A stretch of 25,253 bases of DNA from Dokdonella_A sp040005635 (lineage in GTDB: Bacteria > Pseudomonadota > Gammaproteobacteria > Xanthomonadales > Rhodanobacteraceae), in the NCBI GenBank assembly GCA_040005635.1, contig JBDTYM010000059.1:1-25253 (forward strand), given 5' to 3'. The notes below the pieces were generated by a model. The model did no database searches. It was not told the origin of the DNA and saw only the letters and a program-made list of their open reading frames with translations. A program made the position numbers and the translations under genes. Positions 14,196-21,853 of the stretch are shown here, piece by piece. How positions within the stretch are numbered: position 1 is the first letter of the stretch; each line of letters begins with the position of its first letter.

Positions 14196-14647
14196 CGAAA
14201 ATTGCTTTGAAAGTGCTCGATGCGCGCCTCGGGCGCGACTTTCCGTTGCCGGCGCCGGCAACGGAAGCATCCGCCGGCGTCGATCTGCGCGCGATGCTGG
14301 ACGCGACCCTGACGCTCGAAGCGGGTGCCAGCGCACTGATTCCGAGTGGCATTGCGATTCATATTGGTGATCCCGGCCTGTGCGCGGTGGTGCTGCCGCG
14401 ATCAGGATTGGGTCACAAGCACGGTATCGTGCTCGGCAACCTGGTTGGCCTGATCGACGCGGACTACCAAGGCCCTTTGATGATTTCGTGCTGGAACCGT
14501 TCCGATGTCGCGTTTACGATCGCGCCAGGGGAACGCATCGCGCAGCTGGTGATCCTGCCGGTCGTGCGTGCCACGTTCGAAGTGGTCGAGGATTTTTTAC
14601 CCAGCGCGCGCGGTGAAGGCGGCTTCGGAAGTTCCGGTCGGCATTGA
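14192..14647 (+). CDS. dut: dUTP diphosphatase (dUTPase)
   Basis: 151 residues; hydrolyses dUTP to dUMP and pyrophosphate, keeping uracil out of DNA and supplying thymidylate synthesis. All five trimeric dUTPase motifs are present: AGVDLRA (28-34), PRSGLG (69-74), GLIDADYQGPL (86-96, catalytic Asp), GERIAQLV (113-120) and the C-terminal lid RGEGGFGSSG (140-149). Length matches the family. The start overlaps the coaBC stop (ATGA). Confidence 0.97.
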   Translation: MTKIALKVLDARLGRDFPLPAPATEASAGVDLRAMLDATLTLEAGASALIPSGIAIHIGDPGLCAVVLPRSGLGHKHGIVLGNLVGLIDADYQGPLMISCWNRSDVAFTIAPGERIAQLVILPVVRATFEVVEDFLPSARGEGGFGSSGRH

Positions 14648-14711
14648 TCGGGGCAGGGAGCGTCGTGGCCGTTCTTGGCTGCTGCGGTCGTTGATCGGTG
14701 GAGGTTAGGCG

Positions 14712-17099
14712 ATGGTGGAGTCCGAGATCAGGCCAGCGACTGCGAGCGACAAGCCGCGGCGATCGCTCGCGCGCTTCCTGCCGGACTGGCGGGTTTTGCT
14801 ACCGCTCGCGATCGCGACCCTCCTGCTGGCCCTCGGCATCTTCCTGGCGTGGCAGAGCTGGTTGGTGCTGCGAGTACAGGAGGGCTCCGACGAAGCCGAC
14901 CGCGTGCGCATGCAGGTGGTCGCGACGTTGTCGGATCAAATCCAGCAGAACGTGCAGCACGTGCAGCAAGGACTTGCCGATCCGGCCGTGCAACAGGCGC
15001 TGGCGCAGGACGACACCGGAAAGTTCGAGTACGCGACGACGGCGCTGCGCAAGGCTCTGCCGGAACTGAGCGAGGCGGAGTTCTTTGGCCCGAATCTGGA
15101 CGAGGTTCTGTCAGGGGATCTGAGGGCACTCGGCTACGCAAAAGCTTCGGCCCTGATGCACGCCAAGGTGCAGGCGGATCGGACCCAGGCCGAGATGCGA
15201 TTCGATGCCGACAAGAACCGAAAACTGATCGTCGCGATGCCGGCACGAATCGGGTCGAAGACTGTTGCGTTCGTCGTCGTTGGTCTGCCGTTTGCGCCGG
15301 CGCTGGAGACATTCCGCAAGCTCCCGCTGAGCGGTGCGCGGCTCGACCTTCGCCAAGGCGACGGGCACAGCGATTTCATCATCGACAGTATTGGTGCCGG
15401 CAGCGGCAATTCGGTCGGGGATCTCGGCGTGGCCATTCCGGGATCGAACTTTCGCGTCGGCAAGGCTGAGCCGGAATATTTCATTGTCGTGCCGCGCAAC
15501 TTCTTCCTGCTCGCCGTGCTGGCTGCGTTGTGCCTGCTCGCCGGCGTCGTCGCGCTTTGGTTGCGCCAGGTCGGCCTGCAGCGTGCGCTGGCAACGCTGC
15601 ATTCACCCCGATCCAGAACCGAGGAGATTACGTTGGCCGAAGCACTCAGGCAGCAACCAGCGAAGCCGCCCGCCGCCGCAAAATCGGCGCCGCCGCAGCC
15701 TGCGAGCGAGGAAGCCAATCCGCAGGTCGATCCGAGCATTTTTCGCATGTACGACATTCGCGGCGTGGTCGGGCAGACGTTGACGACCGGCGTCGCGCGC
15801 CTGATTGGCCGTGCCATCGGCAGCGAAGCGCGTGCGCGCGATCTGAAGGAAATCGTCGTCGGCCGTGACGGTCGTCTATCCGGGCCGGAGCTAGTCGGCG
15901 CGTTGATCCAGGGTCTGCGTTCGACTGGCATGGACGTGATCGATATCGGTCTGGCGCCGACGCCCGTGACCTATTTCGCGAACTATCACTTGCGTACCGG
16001 CTCCGGCATCTCGGTCACCGGCAGTCACAATCCGCCGGACTACAATGGCTTCAAGGTCGTGCTCGGCAACGAAACGCTGAGTGAAGATGCGATCCAGAAC
16101 CTCTACCGGCGCATCGCCGAGCATCGTTTCGTCGACGGTCAGGGCGGCCTGCAGACGATCGACGTCAGTCAGGACTACATCCGCCGCATCACCGACGATA
16201 TCCAGATCGAGCGTCCGTTGAAGGTCGTCGTCGACTGCGGCAACGGTATCCCCGGCGCAATCGCGCCGGCGGTGCTCGAAGGCATCGGCTGCGAAGTGAT
16301 TCCGCTCTACTGCGACGTCGACGGCACGTTCCCGAATCACCATCCGGATCCGTCGGACCTGCACAACCTGCAGGACCTGATCGTATCGGTGAAGAAGACT
16401 GGCGCCGATCTCGGCCTCGCCTTCGATGGCGACGGCGACCGTCTCGGCGTGGTCACGGCGAGCGGCGAGGTGATTTTCCCCGATCGCCTGCTGATGCTGT
16501 TCGCGATCGATATCCTGACCCGCAATCCCGGTGCGACGATCATCTACGACGTCAAATGCACCGGTCATCTGCAATCGCTGATTCTGCAGCACAGCGGCAG
16601 TCCGCTGATGTGGCGCACGGGCCACTCGCTGATCAAGGCGAAGATGCGCGAGACCGATGCGGCGCTCGCTGGCGAGATGAGCGGCCACTTCTTCTTCGGC
16701 GAGCGCTGGTACGGCTTCGACGATGGCATCTATGCCGCCGCACGATTGATGGAGATCATCGCCGCCGATCTCGATGGGCGCACGCCACAGCAGATCTTCG
16801 ATACGCTGCCGAAAGGCGTGTCGACGCCGGAATTGAAGATCCCGATGCGCGAAGGCGAGCACTACCGTTTCATCGACGCGTTCCGCCTGCGCGCGAAATT
16901 CGATGGTGCACGGCTCACCACGATCGATGGCTTGCGCGCGGACTGGCCCGACGGCTGGGGACTGGTGCGCGCCTCCAATACGACGCCGATGCTGGTGCTG
17001 CGCTTCGACGCGGATACGCCGCAGGCGCTGGCGCGCATCCAGGACGTGTTCCGCACCCAGCTGAAGGCGCTCGATTCGTCGCTGCCGCTGCCGTTTTAA
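14712..17099 (+). CDS. algC: Membrane-anchored phosphomannomutase/phosphoglucomutase (AlgC type)
   Basis: 795 residues; ATG 14712 follows a good GGTGGAGG ribosome site. Interconverts mannose-6-P/mannose-1-P and glucose-6-P/glucose-1-P for lipopolysaccharide and exopolysaccharide precursors. The C-terminal 455 residues are a full alpha-D-phosphohexomutase: MYDIRG (346-351), catalytic Ser438 in TGSHNPP, metal-binding DGDGDR (572-577), sugar-binding GEMSGH (654-659), and a phosphate-binding RASNTTP near the end. The first 340 residues are an extra module: a transmembrane helix at about 28-52, an extracytoplasmic stretch of about 210 residues with a Gln-rich predicted helical start, a second helix at about 263-285 and an Ala/Pro-rich linker. 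This topology puts the mutase in the cytoplasm and a sensor-like domain outside. Similar long forms are known next to dut in gammaproteobacteria. The role of the N-terminus is unknown. Confidence 0.93.
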   Translation: MVESEIRPATASDKPRRSLARFLPDWRVLLPLAIATLLLALGIFLAWQSWLVLRVQEGSDEADRVRMQVVATLSDQIQQNVQHVQQGLADPAVQQALAQDDTGKFEYATTALRKALPELSEAEFFGPNLDEVLSGDLRALGYAKASALMHAKVQADRTQAEMRFDADKNRKLIVAMPARIGSKTVAFVVVGLPFAPALETFRKLPLSGARLDLRQGDGHSDFIIDSIGAGSGNSVGDLGVAIPGSNFRVGKAEPEYFIVVPRNFFLLAVLAALCLLAGVVALWLRQVGLQRALATLHSPRSRTEEITLAEALRQQPAKPPAAAKSAPPQPASEEANPQVDPSIFRMYDIRGVVGQTLTTGVARLIGRAIGSEARARDLKEIVVGRDGRLSGPELVGALIQGLRSTGMDVIDIGLAPTPVTYFANYHLRTGSGISVTGSHNPPDYNGFKVVLGNETLSEDAIQNLYRRIAEHRFVDGQGGLQTIDVSQDYIRRITDDIQIERPLKVVVDCGNGIPGAIAPAVLEGIGCEVIPLYCDVDGTFPNHHPDPSDLHNLQDLIVSVKKTGADLGLAFDGDGDRLGVVTASGEVIFPDRLLMLFAIDILTRNPGATIIYDVKCTGHLQSLILQHSGSPLMWRTGHSLIKAKMRETDAALAGEMSGHFFFGERWYGFDDGIYAAARLMEIIAADLDGRTPQQIFDTLPKGVSTPELKIPMREGEHYRFIDAFRLRAKFDGARLTTIDGLRADWPDGWGLVRASNTTPMLVLRFDADTPQALARIQDVFRTQLKALDSSLPLPF

Positions 17100-17146
17100 G
17101 TGGCGCTCTTCGTCGCGCGCGATAGCCGCGCAGTCGCTTCGACCGA

Positions 17147-17812
17147 CTAAGGCTGCTGTGCAGCCTTGGCCTGCTGCAAGTCGCGGTAGTGGGCGACTTC
17201 GCCATCGAACCGCGCACTGGCCTGATCGCGTTCGCCTTCCTTGCGTGCGACCGCGATCCGTTGTTCGTCGACTTGCTTGCGCATGTCGGCGAGCTGCTGC
17301 GTCTGCAGGCGGGGCAGCGCCACGCCGGTGAGTTCAGCCTCGGCAGCGCGCGCGAGCATGTCGGCCAGGGTTTGCTCCTGACTGCGCAGACTGATCTGCG
17401 CGGCGCTGACCTGCTGATCCATCACCTCGAGGCGTTGCGCATGCGCACGTTTCAGATCGGCTTCGGTTGGATAGGCCGCAATGAGTTGCGCATCGGTACG
17501 CGTCTGCTTGTCGGCGTCGTCGCGCGCGGCTTGCGCTTTTGCAGCGGTGGCTTTTGCGGCGGCGAGTTCGTCGGCGCTCTTGGCGCGCTCGACGCGTTTG
17601 ACAACGACGCCTTGCGGGCTGACGACTTCGTAGCCGAACTTGGCGGCTTCCGGCGGCAGCGCATCGCTGTAGTGCAGATTGCCGGCGGCGTCGTGCCATT
17701 TGTAGCGGTTGTGATTGCCGCCCGTGCTGGTGCCGGCGGCGGTCGACGCCGACGCCCAGGCAACGGCCAGGACGACGGTGAGCAGACGCAATGATGGTTG
17801 ACTACGGCGCAT
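17147..17812 (-). CDS. Secreted/periplasmic DUF4124 protein with long coiled coil
   Basis: 221 residues from ATG 17812, with GGAGG eight bases upstream. Signal peptide at 1-26 (LRLLTVVLAVAWASASTAA), DUF4124 at about 36-75 (YKWHDAAGNLHYSDALPPEA; aromatic residues and a KxxDxxGxxxYSD pattern), then about 140 residues of Ala/Gln/Glu/Lys-rich sequence predicted to be a coiled coil. DUF4124 proteins are common in gammaproteobacterial envelopes and have no agreed function. It is downstream of pyrE on the same strand (59 bp gap) but has its own -10 element, and converges on algC with a 47 bp gap that has only a weak 5 bp GC hairpin at 17115-17131. Confidence 0.85.
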   Translation of the reverse strand: MRRSQPSLRLLTVVLAVAWASASTAAGTSTGGNHNRYKWHDAAGNLHYSDALPPEAAKFGYEVVSPQGVVVKRVERAKSADELAAAKATAAKAQAARDDADKQTRTDAQLIAAYPTEADLKRAHAQRLEVMDQQVSAAQISLRSQEQTLADMLARAAEAELTGVALPRLQTQQLADMRKQVDEQRIAVARKEGERDQASARFDGEVAHYRDLQQAKAAQQP

Positions 17813-17832
17813 GGGGGCACCCTCCACGATCG

Positions 17833-17838
17833 AGTATA
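17833..17838 (-). promoter_or_regulatory. -10 element upstream of the DUF4124 gene
   Basis: TATACT on the minus strand, in the pyrE/DUF4124 gap. The predicted start near 17826 leaves a leader of only about 14 bases that begins right at the GGAGG ribosome site (17821-17825). It is part of a 13-mer (17830-17842) identical to that at 12030-12042. The -35 is not recognisable. Confidence 0.45.
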
Positions 17839-17871
17839 GGCGACGCGAGTGGCGCTGCGTTGCGCGCGGAT

Positions 17872-18513
17872 TCAAACCCCGTAGCGCGCGCGGTAGTCGG
17901 TGAGTTTCTGCCGATAGGCGGCCAGTTCGGGCTTGTCCGCCGCATACGCCAGCAAGTCGCCGAGGCGCGCTATCGCGATCGTCGGAATGGCGTGCTGGGC
18001 GCTGAGCTCCTGCGTCGCCGAGAGGCTGCCCTGGCCGCGTTCCTCCCGATCGAGTGCAATCAGCACGCCGGCCGGCGTCGCGCCCGCCGCGCGGATCAGC
18101 GCCAGCGATTCGCGGATTGCCGTACCGGCGGTGATCACATCGTCGACGATCAGCACGCGACCTTTGAGCGGCGCGCCGACAAGGACCCCGCCTTCGCCAT
18201 GATCCTTGGCTTCCTTGCGGTTGTAGGCGAATGGCAGGTCGCGACCATGATGCTCGGCCATGGCTGCCGCGGTCACGGCCGCGAGTACGATGCCCTTGTA
18301 GGCAGGGCCGAAGAGCATGTCGTATTCGAAACCGGCAATTGCGGCGGCATCCGCGTAGGCGCGTCCGAGGGTCGCCAGCGCACTGCCGCTGTCGAACAAC
18401 CCGGCATTGAAGAAGTACGGGCTGATGCGCCCGGACTTCAGCGTGAATTCGCCAAAGCGCAGCACGTTGCGGGCGATGGCGAGATCGAGAAAGCTGCGTT
18501 GGGAATCGAGCAT
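17872..18513 (-). CDS. pyrE: Orotate phosphoribosyltransferase
   Basis: 213 residues, the usual length. Transfers the phosphoribosyl group of PRPP to orotate, giving orotidine 5'-phosphate in pyrimidine synthesis. The PRPP-binding signature VLIVDDVITAGTAI is at 120-133, the flexible catalytic loop NRKEAKDHGEGG at 98-109, and an orotate-binding FTLKSGRISPYFFNAG at 23-38. ATG 18513 lacks a Shine-Dalgarno sequence; the purine-rich GGGAGGTG nearby is on the opposite strand. Divergent from exoA across about 130 bp. Confidence 0.96.
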   Translation of the reverse strand: MLDSQRSFLDLAIARNVLRFGEFTLKSGRISPYFFNAGLFDSGSALATLGRAYADAAAIAGFEYDMLFGPAYKGIVLAAVTAAAMAEHHGRDLPFAYNRKEAKDHGEGGVLVGAPLKGRVLIVDDVITAGTAIRESLALIRAAGATPAGVLIALDREERGQGSLSATQELSAQHAIPTIAIARLGDLLAYAADKPELAAYRQKLTDYRARYGV

Positions 18514-18645
18514 GGTATCTGCGGGAGGTGAATGGCGAGCGGCGCAAGAGTAGCCGATTCCCCAATTTCCGATGGCGCTTCGGCGCCCTGTGCGCTGCGT
18601 GGATTGCTAACATCCGCTCATCGTTCGTCGCTCATCGGCCTCTTC

Positions 18646-19443
18646 ATGCGCATCATCAGCTTCAACGCCAACGGTATCCGTTCCGCTGCCAACAAGGGCT
18701 TCTTCGATTGGCTGCGTCTGCAAAACGCCGACGTCGTCTGCCTGCAGGAGACGAAAGCTCAGGAAGACCAACTGGTCGACCCGATGTTCCGACCGGACGG
18801 GCATCACTGTTTCTATCGCGACGCGAGCAGCAAGAAAGGCTACAGCGGCGTAGCGATCTATTCCAGGCGCGAACCGGACGAGGTGCGTACCGCGCTCGGC
18901 TGGGCGCCGTTCGACGAGGAGGGCCGCTACATCGAGGCGCGCTACGGCAAGCTCAGCGTGATCTCGCTGTATGTGCCTTCAGGCTCGTCCGGTGACGAAC
19001 GCCAACAGTTCAAGTTCAAAGCGATGGAATGGTTCAAGCCGATCCTGGACGAATGGCTCGCCAGCGGACGCGATTACGTGTTGTGCGGCGACTGGAACAT
19101 CGTGCGCAGCCGCATGGACATCAAGAACTGGAGCTCGAACCAGAAGAACTCCGGCTGTCTGCCGGCTGAGCGCGACTGGCTCAACATGATGTGCGCGGAC
19201 TCCGCCGACGAGGCGGCCATTGATCGCGGGCGCGGCTGGGTCGACAGCTACCGCGTGCTGCATCCAGAAGGCCAGGACTACACCTGGTGGAGCAATCGCG
19301 GCGCCGCGCGCGCGAACGATGTCGGCTGGCGCATCGACTACCAGATCGTCACGCCGTCGCTGCGCGCCCGCCTCAAGCGCTGCGCGATCACGGCGACACC
19401 ACGCTTCTCCGATCACGCGCCGTATCTCGTCGAGTACACGTGA
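18646..19443 (+). CDS. xthA: Exodeoxyribonuclease III (AP endonuclease)
   Basis: 265 residues from ATG 18646 (MRIISFNANGIRSA, the standard beginning). Cleaves at abasic sites and degrades DNA 3'-5' in base excision repair. Catalytic residues of the exonuclease III family are all visible: N7, E35 in QETKAQ, Y109, D149 and N151 in CGDWNI, D226-type Asp in NDVGWRIDY, and D256/H257 in FSDHAPY. An in-frame ATG at 18532 behind GGGAGGTG (18523-18530) would add 38 residues of low-complexity sequence, while 18646 has no clear ribosome site. It overlaps the next gene by four bases (GTGA), implying co-translation with the permease. Also written exoA. Confidence 0.94.
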   Translation: MRIISFNANGIRSAANKGFFDWLRLQNADVVCLQETKAQEDQLVDPMFRPDGHHCFYRDASSKKGYSGVAIYSRREPDEVRTALGWAPFDEEGRYIEARYGKLSVISLYVPSGSSGDERQQFKFKAMEWFKPILDEWLASGRDYVLCGDWNIVRSRMDIKNWSSNQKNSGCLPAERDWLNMMCADSADEAAIDRGRGWVDSYRVLHPEGQDYTWWSNRGAARANDVGWRIDYQIVTPSLRARLKRCAITATPRFSDHAPYLVEYT

Positions 19444-20747
19444 GCGTCGGCGCAAGCGCCGTCGCGAAGCCTTCGGTCTGGCGCGTCTTCGCGCAGCCTT
19501 CGGCGTGGACCATGCTGTTCTTCGGCTTCGCCTCGGGCCTGCCATTCCTGCTCGTCGCCGGCACCCTGGCCTACTGGCTGAAGGAAAACGGCATCGAGCT
19601 GAAGAGCATCACTATGATCGCGAGCGCGGGCATGACCTACGCATTCAAGTTCCTGTGGGCGCCGTTGCTCGACCACTGGCGGGTGCCCGGCTTCGCACGG
19701 TTCGGGCAACGTCGCGGCTGGCTGTTGTTCGCCCAGGCAGGAATCATCTTCGGCCTCGTCGCGATGGCGCTGCTCACACCAGCGCAGCTCGGACCCTTCG
19801 TCGCGGCCACACTGGTTGTCGCATTTCTCGGTGCGACGCAGGACATTGCGGTCGACGCATACCGGATCGAAATCGCGCCGCTCGAAGCGCAGGGTGCGCT
19901 CGTCGCGACATATTCCCTCGGCTACCGCATCGCGCTGATCCTCGCCGGCGCGGTCGCGCTGATCATGGCTGACCATGTGGCTTGGCGCTGGGTCTACCTG
20001 ACGATGGCCATGGCGATGCTCATTCCGGTCGCGGCCAGCATGCTCGCGCGCGAGCCCGACGTGCTGCGCATGCGCCCGGCGCGCTGGAGCGAGGCGATGC
20101 ATGAAAGCGTGGTCGCGCCGTTCACCGATTTCTTCCACCGCTACGGCTGGCATCTCGCGCTGGTGACCCTGCTCTTCATCCTGCTGTTCAAGATTCCCGA
20201 GCAGGCGACGATCGGCGGCATCATGAGTCCGTTCTATCGAGACATGGGTTTCAGCAAGACCGAGATCGGCACGATCACGAAGGTCTATGGCATCTGGATA
20301 AGCATCATCGGCGTGTTCATCGGGGGCGCGGCTGTCGCGCGCTGGGGCATCGGACGAACCTTCGGCGCGGCGGTCGTGCTGTGCGGTTGCAGCAACCTGC
20401 TGTACCTGTGGCTGATCGCGAACCCGGGCAACCTTGTCGTTCTGACCTCGGTCATTTCCTGCGAAAACCTGACGCTCGGTTTTCTCGGGCCACCGACGAT
20501 TGCGTTTCTGTCGTCGCTGGTGAATCGCCAACACACCGGCACGCAATACGCGTTGCTGAGTTCATTGGTCAACCTGCCGGGTAAGCTGGTCGGATTCTTC
20601 GCCGGCGGTATCGTCGCGACGAGCGGTTACGGCCTGTATTTCATTCTGACCGTGCTTGCCGTTGCGCCGGCGGTCGGGTTGTTCGCCTACGTATGGCCGC
20701 GGCTGCGTGCTCATGCGGCCGCGGCGGACGCTCAGCCGCCAGCATAG
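19440..20747 (+). CDS. AmpG-like MFS permease (muropeptide transporter family)
   Basis: About 435 residues from GTG 19440, which overlaps the exonuclease stop by four bases; the open frame before it is antisense-like and has no start signal. About 12 hydrophobic segments fit a major facilitator. AmpG-like marks near the N-terminus: LFFGFASGLPFLLVAGTLAYWLKENGI region (split here as FFGFASGLPFLL and AYWLKENGI), KFLWAPLLDH after helix 2, and GATQDIAVDAYRIE (helix 4 region). AmpG imports GlcNAc-anhydroMurNAc peptides from the periplasm for recycling, a role supported by the adjacent anmK. It is shorter than Escherichia coli AmpG (491 residues). Substrate specificity is inferred. The 3' end overlaps the convergent anmK by 16 bases. 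Confidence 0.85.
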   Translation: MSVGASAVAKPSVWRVFAQPSAWTMLFFGFASGLPFLLVAGTLAYWLKENGIELKSITMIASAGMTYAFKFLWAPLLDHWRVPGFARFGQRRGWLLFAQAGIIFGLVAMALLTPAQLGPFVAATLVVAFLGATQDIAVDAYRIEIAPLEAQGALVATYSLGYRIALILAGAVALIMADHVAWRWVYLTMAMAMLIPVAASMLAREPDVLRMRPARWSEAMHESVVAPFTDFFHRYGWHLALVTLLFILLFKIPEQATIGGIMSPFYRDMGFSKTEIGTITKVYGIWISIIGVFIGGAAVARWGIGRTFGAAVVLCGCSNLLYLWLIANPGNLVVLTSVISCENLTLGFLGPPTIAFLSSLVNRQHTGTQYALLSSLVNLPGKLVGFFAGGIVATSGYGLYFILTVLAVAPAVGLFAYVWPRLRAHAAAADAQPPA

Positions 20748-21832
20748 ATTGCGCCGAGCCGTCGCAGACCGCGTGCGCCGGTCACGGCCGGCAGGTTGCC
20801 CGGTCGTCCGGCGAGACGCTCGCGTGCCAGCCACGCAAAGCCGACGGCCTCGACGAAATCGGGGTCGAGTCCCAGTTGCGCCGTGCTGGCGACCTTCGTC
20901 CCCGGCAGCTCGCCGCGCAACGCGTCCATCAGCGCGGCATTGTGCACGCCGCCGCCACAGGCATAGACCTCGAACGCGCCGCTCGTCTGCGCGCGCAGCG
21001 CGTCGGCGATGCTTCTGGCGCTGAGCGCGAGCAGCGTCGCCTGCACGCTTGCTGCATCCGTCGCTTCACGCAGGCGCGGCTGCAGCCAGTCAAGATTGAA
21101 ATATTCCCTTCCGGTGCTCTTCGGGGGTGGCGCTGCGAAATACGCGTCGTCGAGCAAGCGCGCGAGCAGCGCGGCATCGATGCGTCCGCCGCGCGCCCAG
21201 GCGCCGTCGTCGTCGCGCGGCGTGCCTCGATGCCGCTGTGCCCAGGCGTCGAGCAGACAGTTCGCCGGACCGGTGTCGAAACCCAGCACGCCACCTGCCG
21301 GAGCGAGCAGCGTGACGTTGGCGATTCCGCCGAGATTGAGGATCGCCCGCGTCGCGGCCGGATTGGTGAATACCGCCGCATGCAGCGCCGGCAGCAGTGG
21401 CGCGCCCTGGCCACCGGCGGCGACGTCGGCGCGCCGGAAGTCGGCGACTGTCGTGATTCCGGTGCGTTCGGCGATCACGCTCGGATCGCCGATCTGCAGC
21501 GTGAACGGAAACGCGCCGGACGGTCGATGTCGGACGGTCTGGCCGTGCGAGCCGATCGCGGCAACGTCGCGACGGTCGACGTTCGACGCATCGAGCAGTG
21601 CCGTGGCCGCGTTCGCGAAGTGCAGACCGATCTCGACGTCAAGCGCGCCATAATCGTCGAGCGGCAATGCGGCGCGCGTAGAGGCGAGCGCGAGCAGGCG
21701 GTCGCGCAGCGCGGGCGGATACGGGGTCGTCGCGGCAGCAACTACTTCCAGCGATGGCTCGAAGCGCACCAGTGCGGCATCGATGCCATCGGCGCTGGTG
21801 CCGGAAATAAGGCCGAGATACAGCGTCGACAC
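20732..21832 (-). CDS. anmK: Anhydro-N-acetylmuramic acid kinase
   Basis: 366 residues from GTG 21832. Opens and phosphorylates 1,6-anhydroMurNAc with ATP to give MurNAc-6-P in peptidoglycan recycling. Family motifs: GLISGTSADGIDAALV (7-22), GSHGQTVRH, LQIGDPSVIAERTGI, VADFRRADVAAGGQGAPL, LNLGGIANVT, and FDTGPANCLLDAW with the catalytic Asp. Length is normal. It is 21 bases downstream of the M23 peptidase gene on the same strand, so probably in the same transcript, and converges on the AmpG-like gene with a 16-base overlap. Confidence 0.96.
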   Translation of the reverse strand: MSTLYLGLISGTSADGIDAALVRFEPSLEVVAAATTPYPPALRDRLLALASTRAALPLDDYGALDVEIGLHFANAATALLDASNVDRRDVAAIGSHGQTVRHRPSGAFPFTLQIGDPSVIAERTGITTVADFRRADVAAGGQGAPLLPALHAAVFTNPAATRAILNLGGIANVTLLAPAGGVLGFDTGPANCLLDAWAQRHRGTPRDDDGAWARGGRIDAALLARLLDDAYFAAPPPKSTGREYFNLDWLQPRLREATDAASVQATLLALSARSIADALRAQTSGAFEVYACGGGVHNAALMDALRGELPGTKVASTAQLGLDPDFVEAVGFAWLARERLAGRPGNLPAVTGARGLRRLGAIYAGG

Positions 21833-21853
21833 GACGGCCGTGGACGCGTTGGA

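Noticed and set aside
17868..17880. GGGGTTTGAATCC on the minus strand, resembling a tRNA T-arm
   Set aside because: It is the pyrE stop-codon context. The invariant C of TTC is replaced by T, and no acceptor, D or anticodon stems surround it.
17813..18613. Upstream extension of the DUF4124 frame through pyrE to 18613
   Set aside because: It would cover pyrE in another frame and hide the signal peptide. The ATG at 17812 has its own ribosome site and -10 element.
19413..20546. Minus-strand open frame of 377 codons opposite the permease
   Set aside because: Very rich in Arg, Asp, Glu and His with no hydrophobic segments or motifs; it is the complement of a membrane protein.
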